Shown in pieces: positions 1 through 5,956 of a stretch of 7,242 nucleotides of DNA (position 1 is its first letter; each line of letters opens with the position of its first letter). The position numbers and the translations under genes are program-made. This DNA is from Gammaproteobacteria bacterium (GTDB lineage: Bacteria > Pseudomonadota > Gammaproteobacteria > S012-40). The stretch covers positions 1-7,242 of the forward strand of contig JAOUGF010000100.1 of NCBI GenBank assembly GCA_029857925.1. The letters run 5' to 3'. The notes beneath the pieces are model-generated. The model did no database searches. It was not told where the DNA came from and worked only from the letters and a program-made list of their open reading frames with translations.

Positions 1-493
1 TGGAGATCGTGGTCAACCATTGCGGCAAGGCCAACGGTGCATGCACCTTAGGCACGCGATTACGCCCGCTTTGCTCACACGCGGAATTTACCACCCCCTG
101 CCAATGAGTTATTTTTTTATCCACCCGTTCCCCCGCGAGCCTAACCACACTGCGTTCGGTGGCCAGCGGATAGATCTCGCCGACCCCCAGCTCTACCGCT
201 TTTTGCAAGGTGTAATCCATGCGTTCTCCGCGCGAGATACCCTGGCCAAGTATGATGGACAACGGCGATTCAACCTCCCGCGCGCGGTGTACCCCCAGTC
301 GCATCCACACACGCTCGCGTTCGATACGGTCTATCCTCGCCCCGTTTTCGCCACCTTCGCCGTTGAACAACGTCACTTCGTCACCGACCCGTAAGCGCAA
401 TACGCGCGTCAGGTGTCGCGCGGCATTGGCTTCGAGTTCAACAAGCTGATCGGTGTGTAGCGGTTGCGGGGAAAAAATGCGTGGGATACGCAT
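1..493 (-). CDS. rsmE: 16S rRNA (uracil1498-N3)-methyltransferase RsmE, 3' end beyond the window
   Basis: This gene encodes the enzyme that uses S-adenosylmethionine to methylate N3 of U1498 in 16S rRNA of the 30S subunit. Reading leftwards from ATG at 493-491 gives 164 uninterrupted residues before the edge; the family is about 243 long, so the C-terminal third is missing. Visible family signatures are the start MRIPRIFSPQPL, the PUA-like N-terminal stretch AARHLTRVLRLRVGDEVTLF (residues 24-43), the block QGISRGERMDYTLQKAVELG (84-103), and HWQ..V.SACEQSGRNRVP (130-148). The knotted SAM-binding C-terminus lies outside. It sits 18 bases after the prfA stop with no clear Shine-Dalgarno sequence, so it probably depends on read-through from hemA-prfA. 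Recognition rests on near-identity to the E. coli sequence as I remember it. Identity is secure; the missing ribosome binding site leaves the start slightly less certain. Confidence 0.93.
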   Translation of the reverse strand, partial: MRIPRIFSPQPLHTDQLVELEANAARHLTRVLRLRVGDEVTLFNGEGGENGARIDRIERERVWMRLGVHRAREVESPLSIILGQGISRGERMDYTLQKAVELGVGEIYPLATERSVVRLAGERVDKKITHWQGVVNSACEQSGRNRVPKVHAPLALPQWLTTIS

Positions 494-511
494 ATAATAT
501 CGGCGCGGGGT

Positions 512-1599
512 TTACGTGTCGCCCGCGAGCGCGGCCAACAAGTCGGCTTGATGCTCGTTGATGAGCGGATCAATCACGGCGTCCAAGTCACCTTCAACGA
601 TCGCTTCTAGTCGATAGAGCGTCAAGTTGATACGATGATCGGTCAAACGGCCCTGCGGAAAATTATAGGTGCGTATGCGCTCCGAGCGGTCACCGCTGCC
701 GATCAAATCGCGCCGCGTCTGCGCCTGTTCTTTCGCCTGTTTTTCGCGCTCCATTTGCGTCAACTTCGCCTGCAACAAACTCATCGCACGCGCACGATTT
801 TTGTGTTGCGAGCGTTCATCCTGGCATTCGACGATGATACCGGTAGGTATGTGTGTGATGCGTATTGCAGAATCGGTTTTGTTCACGTGCTGGCCGCCGG
901 CGCCGGACGCACGAAACGTGTCGGTCTTTAAATCGGCCGGATTGATATCAAATTTTTCGACTTCGTCCAATTCCGGCATGACCGCCACAGTGCATGCAGA
1001 CGTGTGGATACGCCCCTGGGCCTCGGTCTCCGGCACACGCTGCACGCGATGCCCGCCGGATTCAAATTTCAAACGTGAATAAACCCCGCGCCCGATGATG
1101 CGCGCGATGACTTCTTTGTAGCCACCGTGCTCACCCAGGCTTTCGCTGATGATTTCGACCTGCCAGCCCTGGCGTTCGGCGTATCGGCTGTACATACGGA
1201 ACAAATCGCCCGCGAAAATCGCCGCCTCGTCGCCGCCGGTCCCGGCGCGCACTTCCAAAATATATTGCGTTGGTCGTTAGGGTCTGGCGGGATCAATAAT
1301 TTTTGCAATTCGAGCTCTAACGCGTCGCGGCGTTGTTGGGCGAATCGAACCTCATCGGCGGCCATCGCGCGCATTTCCGCGTCGCTGTCTTTTTGCATAT
1401 CGGTTGCCGCTTGGATGTCCGCTAAGGTTTGTTGATAACGCCCGAAGCATTCCGCAACCGGTAGGATTTGCGAATATTCGACGGAGTAATCACGGAATTT
1501 TTGCTGATTGTTCGCGACTTCCGGGGTGGCCAGCAACGCGCTCAATTCCTGCGCGCGCTCGGAGACCTTCTCCAGCTTGCCAAGTATGCTCGTTTTCAC
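512..1599 (-). CDS. prfA: Peptide chain release factor 1 (RF1), frameshifted as given
   Basis: RF1 recognises UAA and UAG stop codons on the ribosome and releases the finished protein. It starts at GTG (1599-1597), directly touching the hemA stop (TAAGTG), which suggests translational coupling. The first 114 residues read in one frame (MKTSILGKLEKVSER to RNIF). From 1258 the family sequence continues in another frame (LEVRAGTGGDEAAIFAGD to the stop at 514-512). Rereading one base of the T run at 1260-1257 joins them into 362 residues; E. coli RF1 has 360. In the joined protein the stop-codon tripeptide is P190-E-T192, fitting the RF1 PxT rule rather than the SPF of RF2. The catalytic GGQ is at 235-237, the glutamine that PrmC methylates. 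Every motif on both sides of the break is intact. The gene is essential in most bacteria, so a one-base sequence error is more likely than a dead gene. Without it, the first frame ends near 1069 after 176 residues. Confidence 0.93.
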
Positions 1600-2871
1600 T
1601 TATTGATCGGCGTCTTTCAGATTGAGTATGTGGCGTGCAGCGGCGAGCAGGTCGGTACGACCGTCTACACCGGCCTGACGGATATTTACCGAAGGTTCAT
1701 GTAACATTTTATTGGTGAGGCCATTGGCCAGGCGTTGCAGCACTTCCTCGGCGGGCATGCCGTTACGTAAAAACTTCAGCGCCTTTTTGAGTTCATCGTT
1801 TTTATAGGCCTCAACTTGGTCGCGATATTGACGCACCACGTCCACCGCCGCTTGCGAGCGCAACCAGCCCATGAAGGTGTGCACTTGGCTGTCGATAATA
1901 TCCTCGGCCATCACCGCGGCCTCTTGGCGAGACTTCAGGCCTTCTTGGATGATTTGATCGAGGTCATCGACGGTGTATAAATAAACGTCGGCGAGCTGCC
2001 CTACTTCGCTTTCGATGTCGCGCGGCACGGCGATATCGACCATTAACATCGGTTTGTGCTTGCGCGCGCGTATCGCGCTTTCAACGGTGCCTTTACCCAA
2101 GATCGGCAACGGGCTGGCGGTGGAAGAGATGACGATATCGGCCTCTGCCAAATGATTGGGGATTTCACCCAACGAGATCGCGTAGGCGCCGATCTCCTGT
2201 GCCAGATTCTGCGCGCGCTCCAATGTGCGGTTGGCGATGATAATACGCCCTATGCCCGCCTCTTTGATGTGGCGCGCGGCGAGCTCTATCGTTTCACCCG
2301 CGCCGATCAGCAACGCGGTGTGGCGCGGGAAGTCGCTGAAAATCTGTTTCGCTAAGCTGACCGCCGCGAACGCCACCGACACCGGGCTTTCGCCGATCGC
2401 GGTATCAGTGCGCACCTGCTTGGCCACCGAAAACGTATGCTGGCAGAGGCGATTCAAGATCGCGCCCAACGTACCGGCCTTGACGGCCTCTTGATAGGCG
2501 ACCTTCACCTGACCCAGGATTTGCGGTTCGCCCAGCACGAGAGAATCCAACCCGCTGGCCACGCGCAGCAAATGGCGCACTGCGGCGGAATCGGGGTGGA
2601 CATAGGTGTAAGGAGACACTTGTTGCGCGTTCAGGGAGTGATAGGCGGTGAACCAATCCAAGACTTGCTGACTCTCAGGGTTATCCACCAAGCAATACAA
2701 TTCGGTGCGATTGCAGGTCGAAAGTATGGCGGCCTCGGTGACGCCCGGGCGCGCCGTCAGCGAACGCAAGGCCTCCGGCAGCCGATCCGGGGCAAAGGCT
2801 ACCCGTTCCCGGATATCCACGGGTGCAGTTTTATGATTAATTCCAAAGGCCAGTAGCCGCATGTCTATCAT
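1600..2871 (-). CDS. hemA: Glutamyl-tRNA reductase
   Basis: This cytoplasmic enzyme uses NADPH to reduce glutamate bound to tRNA-Glu to glutamate-1-semialdehyde, the first committed step of haem and sirohaem synthesis by the C5 pathway. The ORF is intact at 423 residues (E. coli 418). The N-terminal catalytic domain has GINHKTAPVDIRERVAF (10-26) and the nucleophile Cys53 within STCNRTELYC. Next come the conserved VASGLDSLVLGEPQILGQVK block and the NADPH-binding Rossmann segment LLIGAGETIELAARH. Then ANRTLERAQ and the C-terminal dimerisation region ending RTDLLAAARHILNL. The start at 2871 has a weak GGA about 8 bases upstream. Met4 at 2862 would match the E. coli N-terminus better but has no ribosome binding site. 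It is first in a hemA-prfA-rsmE run and divergent from the TPR lipoprotein gene. Haem made here would also serve the cytochrome b encoded at the right end of the window. Confidence 0.96.
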   Translation of the reverse strand: MIDMRLLAFGINHKTAPVDIRERVAFAPDRLPEALRSLTARPGVTEAAILSTCNRTELYCLVDNPESQQVLDWFTAYHSLNAQQVSPYTYVHPDSAAVRHLLRVASGLDSLVLGEPQILGQVKVAYQEAVKAGTLGAILNRLCQHTFSVAKQVRTDTAIGESPVSVAFAAVSLAKQIFSDFPRHTALLIGAGETIELAARHIKEAGIGRIIIANRTLERAQNLAQEIGAYAISLGEIPNHLAEADIVISSTASPLPILGKGTVESAIRARKHKPMLMVDIAVPRDIESEVGQLADVYLYTVDDLDQIIQEGLKSRQEAAVMAEDIIDSQVHTFMGWLRSQAAVDVVRQYRDQVEAYKNDELKKALKFLRNGMPAEEVLQRLANGLTNKMLHEPSVNIRQAGVDGRTDLLAAARHILNLKDADQ

Positions 2872-2897
2872 GTGCTAGGTCCAAAAAGAAAGCATTC

Positions 2898-2914
2898 TGC
2901 GCGATCAACGCGCA
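2898..2914. repeat. Perfect 6-bp inverted repeat in the hemA leader
   Basis: TGCGCG and CGCGCA are separated by a 5-base spacer (ATCAA). The repeat lies 27 bases before the hemA start on the minus strand. Transcribed, it could form a small GC-rich hairpin in the hemA leader; as DNA it could be a short operator. There is no following T run, so it is not a terminator. The function is unknown, and a repeat this short may be chance in GC-rich DNA. Confidence 0.35.
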
Positions 2915-2953
2915 TATTACAAGTGACGCGCACCGGATTATCTATCGTACAGA

Positions 2954-2983
2954 TTGGCCGATACATTGATTTATGAGTATTAT
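2954..2983 (+). promoter_or_regulatory. Candidate sigma-70 promoter for the TPR lipoprotein-lolB pair
   Basis: A -35-like TTGGCC (2954-2959) and a -10-like TATTAT (2978-2983) are 18 bases apart, placing transcription start about 30 bases before the ATG at 3025. The opposite strand of 2979-2984 reads TATAAT, so the same bases could also serve as a -10 for hemA. The -35 for that direction is poor (CGACTT or GCGACT near 3001-3007). This is prediction by eye from consensus only. Confidence 0.33.
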
Positions 2984-3013
2984 AGGCACACGGCGATGTG
3001 AAGTCGCTACTTC

Positions 3014-3018
3014 AGGAG
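3014..3018 (+). promoter_or_regulatory. Ribosome binding site that fixes the TPR lipoprotein start
   Basis: AGGAG lies 6 bases before ATG 3025. It favours this start over the in-frame GTG at 2998, which lies upstream of it and would put nine extra residues before the lipoprotein signal sequence. Confidence 0.8.
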
Positions 3019-3024
3019 ATTAAA

Positions 3025-4761
3025 ATGCAACACGTGACGCGCGCCTGGCTGGCGCTGGCGGGTTTACTCGTGGCAACGGCCTGCAACTCAATGCAAGTTG
3101 CTGATAATAAGACAAAAGTTCCTGTAAAAGCGACGTCCAAAAAGGCCGTTTCTCACGCCAACGACAGCCCTTTTACCAGCGCGACTGAAAAGCTGATGTT
3201 CCAATCCTTGGTGGCTGAAATCGCGCTGCAACGCGGTGAATTGGCCATCGCGGTGGAAAACTACAATGCGGTGGTGATGGCCACCAAAGACGCCGCCGCC
3301 GCCCAACGCGCCGTGCAGATCGCGATGTTCGCGCGGAATTACGATGCCGCCCTTGCCGCCGCCAAGGTCTGGGTCGAGCAAGAACCCGCTCAAGATGACG
3401 CCCGTCGCATCCTCGCTGTGTTGTATTTACGCAAAGGTGACGTAGACAAGGCGGTCGCGACGTTCGGAACGGTATTGGCGGGTAAAAAAGAAGATTTGGC
3501 CGATAATTTTTATCAAATCGGCGCGCTATTGCGTCGCGAATTGGATAAGCAGGTGGCGGTCAACGTGATGGAGCGCCTGGTGAAGACCTACCCCGACAAC
3601 GCAGAGGGCGCCTACAGTCTGGCGGCGCTCTATATGTGGGCTTCGGAGGATGAAAAGGCGCGCCAGCAGGTCGAGGTGGTGTTGAAGCTCAAGCCCAATT
3701 GGCCGGAGGCCGTCAGCCTAAAGGCGCGGGCGATGCATGCCACGGGCGATACGAAGGGGGCGACCGCCTATTTAAAGGCCTATTTACAAGGTCACGAAAA
3801 AGAGGCCGTGGTGCGATTTGATTATGCCCGTATGCTAATCGACGGGCGGCGCTTCGAAGAGGCCCGCGCGCAATATGAAATCCTCACCAAGCAACAGCCG
3901 GAAAACGAGGAAGCCTTGTACGCGTTGGGCATTTTGTCGATGCAGTATAAAGATTATAAAGAAGCGGAAAACTACTTTACACAACTCTATGAACTCGGCA
4001 AGCGCACCGATCACGCGGCGTTTTATCTAGGCGAAATCGCCGATCACAACAAGAAACTCGACGATGCGATCAATTGGTACGAACGTGTACAAGCCGGGGA
4101 ATTCCGCCTCGACGCCGCATTGCGCGCCGCGAACGTCGTGCAACGCCGTGACGGTGTGGATGCCGCACGCGAACGCCTACACCTCATACAAGTGTTCAAC
4201 CCGCAAGAACGCCGCGAAATTATTTTGGCGGAAGGCGGCCTGTTGCGCGAGGCCAAGCGTCTGCAAGACGCGCTACAGGTCTACAGCAAAGGCCTCGCGG
4301 ACAACAAAGACGATACGAAGCTCCTCTATGCCCGCGCGCTGGTCGCCGAGCGTTTGGATAAACTCGACATGGCGGAGGCCGACCTAAAGGCGATCTTGGC
4401 CTTGGAGCCCGACAACGCCGCCGTGCTCAACGCGCTGGGTTATACGCTGGCGGATCGCACCACGCGCTATACCGAGGCACTCAAATACGTCTCCCGTGCG
4501 CTGGAACTGCAACCCAATGACCCGGCGTTTTTAGACAGCATGGGCTGGGTACAGTATCGACTCGGCAACAAAGACAAGGCATTGGAATACCTCAAAAAGG
4601 CCATCGCGTTGGCCAATGACGGCGAAATCGCCGCCCATCTCGGCGAGGTCTTATGGGCCAGCGGTCGCAAGGACGAGGCCACCAACGTATGGCGTACCGC
4701 GCGCCAAAATTTCGGGGACAACGAGATCCTGCTGAAGGTCATGCAGCGTTACGGGCAATAA
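3025..4761 (+). CDS. lbcA: TPR-repeat outer-membrane lipoprotein, PA4667/LbcA type
   Basis: The product is a 578-residue periplasm-facing lipoprotein made almost entirely of tetratricopeptide repeats. The signal peptide MQHVTRAWLALAGLLVATAC ends in a lipobox-like ATAC, so Cys20 would be lipidated. Asn at +2 is not an inner-membrane retention signal, so outer-membrane sorting is expected. A basic, low-complexity linker spans about 24-50. Helical repeats fill the rest, clearest at about 295-327 (EALYALGILSMQYKDYKEAENYF) and in three consecutive C-terminal units at about 466-565. The position between divergent hemA and lolB, and the length, match PA4667 of Pseudomonas aeruginosa as I remember it. 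That protein, LbcA, is the partner of the CtpA protease in degrading peptidoglycan hydrolases. The partner role is inferred from position and architecture; TPR sequences diverge quickly, and no ctpA is in the window. A TPR lipoprotein is certain; the symbol is less so. Confidence 0.85.
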   Translation: MQHVTRAWLALAGLLVATACNSMQVADNKTKVPVKATSKKAVSHANDSPFTSATEKLMFQSLVAEIALQRGELAIAVENYNAVVMATKDAAAAQRAVQIAMFARNYDAALAAAKVWVEQEPAQDDARRILAVLYLRKGDVDKAVATFGTVLAGKKEDLADNFYQIGALLRRELDKQVAVNVMERLVKTYPDNAEGAYSLAALYMWASEDEKARQQVEVVLKLKPNWPEAVSLKARAMHATGDTKGATAYLKAYLQGHEKEAVVRFDYARMLIDGRRFEEARAQYEILTKQQPENEEALYALGILSMQYKDYKEAENYFTQLYELGKRTDHAAFYLGEIADHNKKLDDAINWYERVQAGEFRLDAALRAANVVQRRDGVDAARERLHLIQVFNPQERREIILAEGGLLREAKRLQDALQVYSKGLADNKDDTKLLYARALVAERLDKLDMAEADLKAILALEPDNAAVLNALGYTLADRTTRYTEALKYVSRALELQPNDPAFLDSMGWVQYRLGNKDKALEYLKKAIALANDGEIAAHLGEVLWASGRKDEATNVWRTARQNFGDNEILLKVMQRYGQ

Positions 4762-4774
4762 TGCCTACCCCAAC

Positions 4775-5362
4775 GTGGGCGTAACACGTTTGATATGGCG
4801 ATGGGCAGGTGTAACGCTGGTCGCGTTGTGCTCTGCCTGCCAGGTGTGGCAGGTGCAACCCGCCGCCTGGCAGGCCAACCGCGACGCCTGGGGGGCCCTC
4901 CCCGAATGGCAGGCCAGCGGACGTTTTGCGCTGCGCTATGGCGACACAAACGAACAAGGCGTGCTGGTCTGGCGTCAACAAGGCCCCCGCTACACGTTAT
5001 TGATTACCTCGCCCTGGGCCCAAGGTGGCGTGCAATTAGAGGCCTCCCCGCAAGGGGCGCAGCTACGCACTGAAGATGGCCAATTGCGTTATGGCGATGA
5101 CGCTGACGCGTTGTTGGCACAGTATGTCGGCTGGCAACTGCCGGTGTCGGCGCTGGGCTATTGGCTACGCGCGTTGCCGCAACCGAACGCGCACTTTCAA
5201 GGCCGTTGGGACGCACATGGCAGACTTACGCACCTGCATCAACATGGCTGGGACATCGCCTACACCCGTTACGACGCGGGGGGGACACGCCCCACCAAGC
5301 TCGTGCTGACGCGCACCGACCTGGAGGCCCGCTTGGTGATCGATGAATGGGCGGCGCCCTAA
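4775..5362 (+). CDS. lolB: Outer-membrane lipoprotein receptor LolB
   Basis: LolB takes lipoproteins from the periplasmic carrier LolA and inserts them in the inner leaflet of the outer membrane. The ORF has 195 residues (E. coli 207). The signal peptide MGVTRLIWRWAGVTLVALCSAC gives a lipidated Cys22; the lipobox is unusual in having Cys at -3. Mature-domain signatures are WQASGRFALR (45-54), the WRQQGPRYTLLITSPWAQGGVQLE-type strands (66-89), GWQLPVSALGYWLRALP (119-135), HGWDIAYTRY (157-166) and KLVLTRTDLEARLVIDEW (175-192). It follows the TPR lipoprotein gene by 13 bases, so the two are presumably co-transcribed. The GTG start has no Shine-Dalgarno sequence. An ATG overlapping the upstream stop (4761-4763) is in the wrong frame by one base and, as given, encodes only seven residues; see the findings. 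Family assignment rests on sequence pattern plus the hemA neighbourhood. Confidence 0.92.
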   Translation: MGVTRLIWRWAGVTLVALCSACQVWQVQPAAWQANRDAWGALPEWQASGRFALRYGDTNEQGVLVWRQQGPRYTLLITSPWAQGGVQLEASPQGAQLRTEDGQLRYGDDADALLAQYVGWQLPVSALGYWLRALPQPNAHFQGRWDAHGRLTHLHQHGWDIAYTRYDAGGTRPTKLVLTRTDLEARLVIDEWAAP

Positions 5363-5448
5363 CCTATCGTTCTACCAGCCATTCACTCATCCGCGCCCAC
5401 ATTGGGTGTGTAGAGCGACCCAACCTGCCGCGAGCCACACATTAACAG

Positions 5449-5467
5449 CGCCACACATCGCGTGGCG
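5449..5467 (+). repeat. Short stem-loop downstream of lolB
   Basis: CGCCAC and GTGGCG form a perfect 6-bp stem around a 7-base loop. It lies 87 bases after the lolB stop. No T run follows, so it is a poor intrinsic terminator; it might protect the 3' end of the message or mean nothing. Confidence 0.35.
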
Positions 5468-5519
5468 GTCTATGTAAATTGCACCCTTGCGCCTTATTTT
5501 GGGTAAAACCACCCCACAC

Positions 5520-5524
5520 TTAAA
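5520..5524 (+). repeat. Left copy of the TTAAA target-site duplication
   Basis: TTAAA directly precedes the CCTAG end of the element and recurs directly after its other end. A 5-bp match in AT-rich DNA is weak alone but sits exactly at both tips. Confidence 0.6.
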
Positions 5525-5541
5525 CCTAGAAACGGCAGTTG
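5525..5541 (+). repeat. Left terminal inverted repeat of the MITE-like element
   Basis: The 17 bases pair with 5712-5728 at 15 positions. The first 10 bases (CCTAGAAACG versus CCTAGAAACA) differ only at the last. Confidence 0.72.
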
Positions 5542-5617
5542 ACCACTACAGGTAACACTAACACTATGATATTTTTAAGATTATCGCAAATGCAACATCC
5601 ACCCAAAAGGGGGAAGG

Positions 5618-5632
5618 CGCTTTGCCGCACGC
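5618..5632. repeat. Internal inverted repeat, left arm
   Basis: CGCTTTGCCGCACGC matches the reverse complement of 5681-5695 at 12 of 15 positions across a 48-base spacer. An overlapping alternative pairs AAGGCGC (5614-5620) with GCGCCTT (5669-5675) perfectly. Either could fold the centre of the element into a hairpin. Confidence 0.4.
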
Positions 5633-5680
5633 AAGTCTGCGTTGCAGGTATTCCATTAGCAGTGATTTGCGCCTTGCCCG

Positions 5681-5695
5681 GCGCACGGCAGAGCG
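5681..5695. repeat. Internal inverted repeat, right arm
   Basis: GCGCACGGCAGAGCG pairs with 5618-5632, mismatching at three positions. Confidence 0.4.
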
Positions 5696-5711
5696 CACAC
5701 TCCACGGCATC

Positions 5712-5728
5712 CAACGGCTGTTTCTAGG
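5712..5728 (-). repeat. Right terminal inverted repeat of the MITE-like element
   Basis: CAACGGCTGTTTCTAGG is the inverted partner of 5525-5541 and ends directly at the second TTAAA. Confidence 0.72.
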
Positions 5729-5733
5729 TTAAA
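5729..5733 (+). repeat. Right copy of the TTAAA target-site duplication
   Basis: It is identical to 5520-5524 and abuts the CTAGG end. It marks the right border of the insertion. Confidence 0.6.
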
Positions 5734-5793
5734 TACAAGTAAAATAGTGGGTAATTAAGTAATTTAATTTATTCTAATATACAAATGTTTTAT

Positions 5794-5823
5794 TTATTGC
5801 GGCCCCCCCTATTTTGTTATGCT
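5794..5823 (+). promoter_or_regulatory. Candidate extended -10 promoter for petA-petB
   Basis: TGTTATGCT (5815-5823) fits an extended -10 (TG, one base, then TATGCT). A weak -35, TTATTG (5794-5799), lies 18 bases upstream. An AT-rich tract further upstream could act as an UP element. The C7 run between the two boxes is unusual. Transcription from here would give a petA leader of about 125 bases. By-eye prediction only. Confidence 0.4.
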
Positions 5824-5943
5824 ACCGGCCACTTAAACACGATTTTTGCAAGCGACTAGGGCACGGGCTCTACACGACGGCGGTAACACGTCGCCGACAC
5901 ACCCCACGTTTACCGGCGCGAACCTCAGTCGCAGACCGTCAAC

Positions 5944-5948
5944 AGAGG
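5944..5948 (+). promoter_or_regulatory. Ribosome binding site that fixes the petA start
   Basis: AGAGG lies 8 bases before ATG 5957. It supports this start over the in-frame ATG at 5846, which would add 37 residues of unrelated, non-hydrophobic sequence before the export signal. Confidence 0.75.
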
Positions 5949-5956
5949 CACACATT

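Larger units (their letters stand above)
5525..5728. mobile_element. MITE-like non-autonomous element, possibly IS1380-family related
   Basis: The element is 204 bp. It is bounded by imperfect 17-bp terminal inverted repeats: CCTAGAAACGGCAGTTG on the left, and CCTAGAAACAGCCGTTG when the right end is read on the opposite strand, a 15/17 match. It is flanked by TTAAA on both sides. It holds no transposase; the 62-codon open frames on each strand look like no known protein. A second inverted repeat lies inside (5618-5632 with 5681-5695, 12/15), so the middle could fold. Such elements are moved by a full-length relative elsewhere in the genome. Ends beginning CCTAG and AT-rich 5-bp duplications are features I remember for IS1380-family members such as ISEcp1; this link is inference from a short match. 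Mobility would be shown by further copies in the same genome. Confidence 0.68.
5363..5956. other. 594-base non-coding gap between lolB and petA
   Basis: No convincing gene, tRNA or other structural RNA is visible. The first 157 bases (5363-5519) hold only short stem-loops without T runs. A MITE-like insertion occupies 5525-5728. An AT-rich tract at about 5734-5798 precedes a C7 run (5803-5809) and a promoter candidate. The last 130 bases would be the petA leader. In relatives, ispE commonly follows lolB; I find no remnant of its N-terminal motifs here. Confidence 0.75.

Noticed and set aside
81..100. Possible frameshift in rsmE at the G5 run (plus C5, 94-98)
   Set aside because: A careful count gives five bases; HWQGVVNSACEQSGRNRVP reads through intact and matches the family.
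635..1082. Long plus-strand open frames across prfA
   Set aside because: They are antisense shadows of a strongly conserved RF1 sequence and encode arginine/cysteine-rich nonsense.
2998..3024. GTG start nine codons upstream for the TPR lipoprotein
   Set aside because: ATG 3025 has AGGAG at 6 bases and begins a standard lipoprotein signal peptide.
4739..4981. Minus-strand open frames across the lbcA-lolB junction
   Set aside because: They oppose two well-identified genes and show no family motifs or start signals.
5401..5430. TTGGGT...ACCCAA stem (5403-5424) as a terminator of lolB
   Set aside because: The loop is 10 bases, the stem is only 6 bp and no T run follows, so an intrinsic terminator cannot be supported.
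5539..5727. 62-codon open frame on the plus strand, with a similar one on the minus strand (5526-5714)
   Set aside because: Both coincide with the inverted-repeat element, have no recognisable domain, no ribosome binding site and cysteine-rich but random-looking composition; frames open on both strands are expected from the element itself.
5846..5956. N-terminal extension of petA from the in-frame ATG at 5846
   Set aside because: The extra 37 residues are unlike any Rieske N-terminus and lie before the twin-arginine signal, while ATG 5957 has AGAGG 8 bases upstream.
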